DNA from: Caryophanales bacterium UBA2450
GTDB taxonomy: Bacteria > Bacillota_I > Bacilli_A > RFN20 > CAG-826
Assembly: GCA_002342545.1 (NCBI GenBank)
Contig: DDQE01000029.1
Coordinates: 1 to 10,510 of the forward strand
Length of the DNA: 10,510 nucleotides
Direction: 5' to 3'
Shown: piece by piece, positions 6,358 through 10,510 of the stretch
Numbering within the stretch: the stretch's first letter is position 1
Layout of the letters: every line of letters begins with the position of its first letter
Position numbers and translations under genes: made by a program
Notes under the pieces: model-generated
The model's input: the letters and a program-made list of their open reading frames with translations, nothing else
Database searches by the model: none
What the model was told of the DNA's origin: nothing

Positions 6358-7992
6358 TTACAATATGGAAACGTTTCTTTTCTTATTTTCTTCCTCCTGA
6401 ACTTTCATATAGTTCACTTTGTGATATTTAGTGTATGGCAAAGAATCGACAAACTCAATCTCTTTAGGAATAGCCCAAGAGATTAATCTTCTTTGACATT
6501 CCGCTACAATTCTTTCTTTGTTTTTGTTTTTAGCAACAATTACCGCTTTAGTTGCGTTAATTAATTTCTCATCAGGGATTTGAATCACACAAACAGCACT
6601 AATTCCTGACATCGAAGAAATAACTGCCTCAATCTCGCTAGGGAAAACGGCAACTCCCGAAACTTTAATCACTCTTTTTTTACGAGCTTTAAAATAAAGA
6701 AAACCATCACTATCGATATAGCCAACATCGCCAGTTTTTAAATAACCATCTTTAGTGTAGACAGTTTTAGAAGATTCTTCATCTTTAAAGTAACCAAGCA
6801 TATTGTTATCGCTTTTAATAGCGATCTCTCCAATCTCTCCTGGTTTTAAAGTTTTATTATTATCATCTAAAATATGAAAACTAACTCCAGAAATTGGATA
6901 ACCGATAGAGCCATATTTATGATGTCTATGAGTATTTACACAGCACACCGCTAAAGCTTCAGTTAAGCCATATCCTTCAAATAAACGACACTTAGATTTT
7001 CTTTTAATCATTGTGGCATCAAAGGCTTCTTTAATCGCGCTATTTAAACTATCCCCACCAGAGAAGCAACTACCAAGCATTTTTAAATGTTTGTTCTTTG
7101 TAAATGATTTATCATTTAATAATGCTTTAAATACTGTCGGGACCCCACATATACAAATCGCGTTTTTGCATTTATTCATCATTTTGCTAACCATTTTACT
7201 AGAGAACTTTGGAATAAGCACCACACCAAAAGAATTAGCAAGTGGGGCGTGCATGGTCATACATAAACCAAATCCGTGGAAACTAGGAAGAACAGATATC
7301 AAAGATTTACCAATAAATTGGTCAGGAGTCATACACATAATTTCACTAATCCTACTCGCCGTGAAATTAAAACTACGTGAACTTAGACAAATGGTCTTAC
7401 TTTCTCCAGTTGTAGACGCACTATGAAGAAGAACACTAGTTTCTTCTTTTAAAATTGGAACTTCGGTTCCGTCAATTTTGATACGTTTTAAATCGTCATA
7501 GAAGAAAAATTTCTTTTCTTTTCTTAGCATTTTAGTAGCCCAGGAGTTTCTTATCTTATAGGCATGTTTTTGATAATGTGGTAAAAAGCTTTCAGCCTGG
7601 CACACCACTATATGTCCATTAAATTTTCGGTATTGGATTAATTCGTTATAGACTTTTTGATCGAATAAAAAGGCGAGTTTACTATCTGCATCATCATAAT
7701 ATTTTTGCATCACTTCACAAGGTGAATTAGGGTGCACCATATTAGCAATCGCCCCAATTTTATTAATCGCATAAAATAAAATGATAGTTTGAGGAATATT
7801 AGGTAAAGACACTAAAACAGTTTCACCTTTTTTGATTAAGAATTGGTTTTGAAGGATCGCTGCCATTTCATCAATTTTTTCTAATAGCTTAGTAAAAGAT
7901 ATTTTACTATTAAAATAGTAAATCGCGGTTTCTTTAGGGGCTTTTTCTGCTCCTAGCTTATATGCTTGATAAAGAGTTAAATCTTCTAACAT
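6358..7992 (-). CDS. AMP-forming acyl-CoA synthetase/ligase
   Basis: A 544-residue member of the adenylate-forming (ANL) superfamily, which activates a carboxylic acid as acyl-AMP and passes it to CoA or a carrier. Core motifs in order: phosphate loop HSASTTGESKT (190-200), SGGD (311-314), GYGLTEA (340-346), TGD (420-422), hinge ARKKRVIKVSG (436-446) and the C-terminal lysine motif TKYHKVNY (521-528, K525). The P-loop departs from SGTTGxPKG (Gly to Ser, Pro to Ser, Gly to Thr) but keeps the lysine. In the hinge the usual GRxxD has Ala for Gly and R440 for Asp; in the last motif Gly before the lysine is His. It may be slow or specialised rather than dead. RBS AGAGG (7999-8003) overlaps the stop codon of the upstream DUF1624 gene, showing translational coupling. 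No carrier-protein domain is fused. Confidence 0.9.
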   Translation of the reverse strand: MLEDLTLYQAYKLGAEKAPKETAIYYFNSKISFTKLLEKIDEMAAILQNQFLIKKGETVLVSLPNIPQTIILFYAINKIGAIANMVHPNSPCEVMQKYYDDADSKLAFLFDQKVYNELIQYRKFNGHIVVCQAESFLPHYQKHAYKIRNSWATKMLRKEKKFFFYDDLKRIKIDGTEVPILKEETSVLLHSASTTGESKTICLSSRSFNFTASRISEIMCMTPDQFIGKSLISVLPSFHGFGLCMTMHAPLANSFGVVLIPKFSSKMVSKMMNKCKNAICICGVPTVFKALLNDKSFTKNKHLKMLGSCFSGGDSLNSAIKEAFDATMIKRKSKCRLFEGYGLTEALAVCCVNTHRHHKYGSIGYPISGVSFHILDDNNKTLKPGEIGEIAIKSDNNMLGYFKDEESSKTVYTKDGYLKTGDVGYIDSDGFLYFKARKKRVIKVSGVAVFPSEIEAVISSMSGISAVCVIQIPDEKLINATKAVIVAKNKNKERIVAECQRRLISWAIPKEIEFVDSLPYTKYHKVNYMKVQEEENKKRNVSIL

Positions 7993-8001
7993 ATATTGCC
8001 T

Positions 8002-8784
8002 CTATATTGCTAAGGATATTAACATAAATATCCCTGTAAATATTATCTCATGTAAAACATAAATAATTAAAGTATGTCGACCTAATAAACATATCGGTCT
8101 TTCCCATTTACCTTTTTTAGTAATAATACTTTTTTTATCTTTATAGAAATATCTAGCAAATATCACACCTAAAAACAAGAAAATGATATAAGGAAATAAA
8201 GGTAAATAATCTCCAACATATCCTGCTTTAATTGGATTAAATGGACAATAGAAAATAGAAGTTAAAGGATTATAAGATCCATCATTATATATGTTATATG
8301 TCATAGTGATTAATACATAGAATAGGATTAATAATCCGACCACAAAGAATAAATCTTTAGTCCTTAGTTTTTGACATAATGCGTATAACAAAATAGATAA
8401 AGCAATCACCCCTAGAATATTGATATCAATAATCACCACTCTAGAACCAAATAAAGTTGTTAGTTGTAAGATATGTGTTCCTAAAGTGACAAATAAGGAT
8501 AATCCTAATAACAACATTCCTCTTTTATAGTTATTTCTAGATAAATGACACGATATCCCGCACGTAAACATAAATAACATCAGCACTATTTGACGAACAA
8601 CTAATCTTAATTCACTATTCCAATACCAAGTAAGAAATCCACTTGAATAGTGAAAACAATAATAATTGATAAACCACATCAAGTGGTCAAAGACCACTAG
8701 TAAAATAAGAAATCCACGAAATAAATCAATCTCATGGATACGAGATTCAAATCTAGATAAATACTTTTCTTTAATTTTTCCCAT
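8002..8784 (-). CDS. HGSNAT/DUF1624-family membrane acyltransferase-like protein
   Basis: A 260-residue polytopic membrane protein of the heparan-alpha-glucosaminide N-acetyltransferase catalytic family (DUF1624). These move acyl groups from a cytosolic acyl donor to an acceptor across the membrane. The N-terminal RIHEIDLFRGFLILLVVFDH (15-34) is the family signature, with H34 at the position of the proposed catalytic histidine. GISCHLSR (76-83), INILGVIALS (121-130), DYLPLFPY (192-199) and LLGRHTLIIYVLHE (233-246) follow, with seven or so hydrophobic segments. No signal peptide is needed. It ends in TAG nine bases before the ligase ATG, so the pair is an operon. The start is the only ATG near the signature; ribosome site weak (TAGG). 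The acceptor is unknown. OpgC/acyltransferase-3 proteins look similar, but the motifs fit DUF1624 better. Confidence 0.8.
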   Translation of the reverse strand: MGKIKEKYLSRFESRIHEIDLFRGFLILLVVFDHLMWFINYYCFHYSSGFLTWYWNSELRLVVRQIVLMLFMFTCGISCHLSRNNYKRGMLLLGLSLFVTLGTHILQLTTLFGSRVVIIDINILGVIALSILLYALCQKLRTKDLFFVVGLLILFYVLITMTYNIYNDGSYNPLTSIFYCPFNPIKAGYVGDYLPLFPYIIFLFLGVIFARYFYKDKKSIITKKGKWERPICLLGRHTLIIYVLHEIIFTGIFMLISLAI

Positions 8785-8807
8785 AAAATCTGTTTTTTGC
8801 CTACACG

Positions 8808-8840
8808 ATCAATACATTGATTTTGTAATTCCTTTCGAAA
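8808..8840. promoter_or_regulatory. Paired palindromes ahead of the DUF1624 operon
   Basis: In the 62-base gap between the AlbA_2 gene and the DUF1624 start lie ATCAAT-AC-ATTGAT (8808-8821, perfect 6-2-6) and TTTCGAAA (8833-8840). Either could be an operator. No good -10/-35 pair is visible, so it is unclear whether the operon has its own promoter or depends on readthrough from the AlbA_2 gene. Confidence 0.35.
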
Positions 8841-8846
8841 TTGAAA

Positions 8847-10310
8847 CTACACTTTTTTAACTTTTTTTAAGTTTGTAAAATATTTTTGATTTGGAGCATT
8901 TAAAGATGCTTGAGTCGTCAAAAGCAATTTGTGTTCTAAAAGTGGCTTTAAAATTTGTTTTCTAAAATGAGCCTCATTATTCATTTTAATATGGGACATT
9001 ATTTCAATTTTTGATTTCGGACCATCAAAACAATAGAATAAAATAGCATCATCGTGTTCTCGGCTTCCATTTAATACTCTTTCAAACTCGAGTTTGTTAG
9101 GTTTGTTTTCTGCATTTAGTTTTGTTCCAAATTGCGGAGAATAACTTAGATCCATTAACGTAATTCTAAAAAGTGATGGATTAGAATAAAGTCTAGGTGC
9201 ATACTCTTCGCCGTATGGCATGTATTCTCTTTGAATTATTTCAAATCCGCTACCACTTCTTTCCATTAGATTGCACATATCCAAAATATCACAAATAGAT
9301 TCATTTCTTCTTCTTGATGGTATGGAATTCAAATCATAATCTTGAACTTCGCCAGACAATAGAAAATTTCCGGGAGAAACTATTTCGATTCTATCTGCAT
9401 AAATATCAACATCAATTTGAGAACCATTAATACTATAATCTCTATGAGCAACTGCATTGATTAAAGCTTCTTCAATAGCTCTTTCTGGATAGGAAACAAT
9501 ATTTTTACGACCCGAATCTTCTTTAACAAAACCGTGCTTAATGTTTCTTATAATAAAAGTTCTAGCAAACTCATATACGCTTATTAGATCGCCTTGGAAA
9601 AATTGCCTATCTAAAGCATCTCTCGTTCCTTTGTCTAAACCAGGCCATATTCTGCAAGCGACATTTGAATTTTTTAAAGGAGTATTATCCATAAATAATA
9701 ATCCGCTATTAGTTAAAAAACCATCGTTTGTAACAGCACCTTTGCTTTGCAACTGCTTCAATAAAATCCCTGTTTGCGTATTGTTTTTTTCTTTATACTC
9801 ACTGTTTAAATTACTAAACTTGGTTTCGTCAAATTTGTATTCAGTTATTAATGAATCAAACGGTTTTTGTTTTGAAGATAAAATTAAGGCAGAGATTTCA
9901 CTGGGATTTGCTAAAACAGTTTGTGCTTCTCTTCTTAAATAAACTACTCTTACTTGATTGTCTCTCTTAAACCAAACCGGTAATTCGCTATTTTGTTCAA
10001 TTTTGAATTGTAAAATATAATTATCATCATCAATCTTGATTTCTTTTTTGCGATAAAGTACGTGTGGTTCAAGCCTATCACCACACACTTGATCAAATCT
10101 AAGAACTAACTTATCCAAGTCGGTTTTTTTAAAGCCTTGAACAAATCCATCATTATCGACACCTATAAACATCGAGCCACCAATTGTATTAGCAAAAGCA
10201 GCAACGGTTTTACACCAAGATTCGTCATCTTTATCGGAAAATCTAAGTTTAAATTCTATTTCTTTTCCTTCAAATTCTATATCAGCGATATATTCCCTAA
10301 TATGTTTCAT
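8847..10310 (-). CDS. AlbA_2 (Schlafen AAA_4) / HATPase_c_4 ATP-binding regulator-like protein
   Basis: A 487-residue cytosolic protein, usually annotated as ATP-binding protein or putative transcriptional regulator. From ATG 10308-10310, the AlbA_2 domain spans about 10-135 with EFK (19-21), ANTIGG (40-45) and FIGVDNDG (48-55). An HATPase_c_4 domain follows with EEALINAVAHRDY (280-292), DRIEIVSPG (306-314) and MERSGSGFEII (349-359). The last 65 residues look like a winged helix (SKIEIMSHIKMNNEAHFRKQ) and end in a lysine-rich tail. This order is the family's standard one. The frame is open to a TTG at 10344-10346, but that TTG is part of the -35 box, so I start at the ATG, which would be almost leaderless. 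It is the first minus-strand gene before the DUF1624-ligase operon. Autoregulation through the upstream repeats is plausible. The target is unknown. Confidence 0.88.
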   Translation of the reverse strand: MKHIREYIADIEFEGKEIEFKLRFSDKDDESWCKTVAAFANTIGGSMFIGVDNDGFVQGFKKTDLDKLVLRFDQVCGDRLEPHVLYRKKEIKIDDDNYILQFKIEQNSELPVWFKRDNQVRVVYLRREAQTVLANPSEISALILSSKQKPFDSLITEYKFDETKFSNLNSEYKEKNNTQTGILLKQLQSKGAVTNDGFLTNSGLLFMDNTPLKNSNVACRIWPGLDKGTRDALDRQFFQGDLISVYEFARTFIIRNIKHGFVKEDSGRKNIVSYPERAIEEALINAVAHRDYSINGSQIDVDIYADRIEIVSPGNFLLSGEVQDYDLNSIPSRRRNESICDILDMCNLMERSGSGFEIIQREYMPYGEEYAPRLYSNPSLFRITLMDLSYSPQFGTKLNAENKPNKLEFERVLNGSREHDDAILFYCFDGPKSKIEIMSHIKMNNEAHFRKQILKPLLEHKLLLTTQASLNAPNQKYFTNLKKVKKV

Positions 10311-10317
10311 GAAAAAA

Positions 10318-10346
10318 ATGATAACCTGATTTTTGATATTTGTCAA
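10318..10346 (-). promoter_or_regulatory. Promoter of the AlbA_2 gene
   Basis: On the minus strand: perfect TTGACA (10341-10346), a 17-bp spacer, then TATCAT (10318-10323, one mismatch from consensus). Only seven bases separate the -10 box from the ATG at 10310, so the transcript should begin at or one or two bases before the start codon. Confidence 0.75.
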
Positions 10347-10347
10347 G

Positions 10348-10383
10348 TTACTTAGGTGGTTACTTAGGTGGTTACTTAGGTGG
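10348..10383. repeat. Three perfect 12-bp tandem repeats abutting the promoter
   Basis: TTACTTAGGTGG (minus: CCACCTAAGTAA) occurs three times head to tail with no mismatch at 10348-10359, 10360-10371 and 10372-10383. The array ends one base from the -35 hexamer of the AlbA_2 gene. The 12-bp period places successive sites slightly over one helical turn apart, as for side-by-side protein binding. Operator is the likeliest role; polymerase slippage could also produce such a run. Confidence 0.8.
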
Positions 10384-10404
10384 TAATTTAAATTTTAAAA
10401 ATTT

Positions 10405-10489
10405 GGCCCTTTCAAATTAAACGGGGAGTAACCGGAAGCACACCCCGTTCTTTTTGATAGGTTTATAACTTCGTTAAATAAAAAGGGCC
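10405..10489. terminator. Nested hairpin with terminator-like core
   Basis: AACGGGG (10420-10426) pairs with CCCCGTT (10443-10449) over 7 bp around a 16-base loop. It is followed on the plus strand by CTTTTT (10450-10455), the form of an intrinsic terminator. On the minus strand the same stem is followed by TTTAATTT, weaker. Outside it, GGCCCTTT (10405-10412) and AAAGGGCC (10482-10489) are also perfectly complementary. No plus-strand gene leads into it, so it more likely ends a minus-strand transcript entering from beyond the right edge, or is a structured RNA. No coding frame is recognised in 10384-10510. Confidence 0.5.
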
Positions 10490-10510
10490 TCTATAATTTT
10501 AGGTAGCAAA

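Noticed and set aside
7013..7426. Plus-strand 137-codon frame opposite the acyl ligase
   Set aside because: Antisense of conserved ligase motifs; no promoter or ribosome site.
9541..9942. Plus-strand 133-codon frame opposite the AlbA_2 gene
   Set aside because: Antisense of a conserved gene with no supporting signals.
10348..10383. CRISPR array
   Set aside because: Units are 12 bp and contiguous without spacers; no cas genes nearby.
1..10510. TGA read as tryptophan (Mollicutes code)
   Set aside because: Conserved tryptophans are encoded by TGG, and reading TGA as Trp does not usefully extend the remnant at 119-295.

Overview
The window is AT-rich bacterial chromosome. It uses the standard genetic code (tryptophan is TGG) and its tRNA genes encode the terminal CCA. 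The ThyA is the variant with a Pro-Cys-Ala active site and an RSNDM motif, and the DHFR has Leu-Phe-Ser where most have Leu-Pro-Trp. Together these point to an uncultured low-GC member of the Bacillota (Bacilli or Mollicutes side). I cannot name the genus from sequence alone.

Layout. 1-337 holds a decayed minus-strand coding remnant with its own terminator. 338-1165 is a short-chain dehydrogenase on the plus strand. Converging on it is the minus-strand unit thyA-folA-tRNA-Thr(CGT) (2603 down to 1167). A 400-base regulatory gap (2604-3003) separates thyA from a divergent AAA_14/DUF4143 ATPase (true start 3004). The gap carries two sets of dyads, three direct repeats phased exactly 33 bp apart, and a strong extended -10 promoter. 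After the ATPase, 4381-4720 holds an all-AT inverted repeat and what looks like the ruined left end of an IS3-family element, stopping 7 bp from a tRNA-Leu.

From 4721 to 10346 everything reads on the minus strand. In transcription order: an AlbA_2/HATPase_c_4 regulator-like ATP-binding protein, a HGSNAT/DUF1624 membrane acyltransferase-like protein, an AMP-forming acyl ligase, tRNA-Leu(CAG), a MATE transporter and tRNA-Leu(CAA). The DUF1624 protein and the ligase are translationally coupled and probably work as one acyl-activation and acyl-transfer module. The AlbA_2 gene has a near-consensus promoter preceded by three perfect 12-bp tandem repeats, and its mRNA should be almost leaderless.

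The most noteworthy signals are regulatory. Two unrelated accessory ATPase genes each sit behind their own array of direct repeats. In both, the longest reading frame begins at a TTG inside the promoter region (for AlbA_2, inside the -35 hexamer itself), so the true start lies further in. I saw no CRISPR array, phage module, complete mobile element or clearly new multi-gene system. The closest candidate for a little-described system is the DUF1624-ligase pair.
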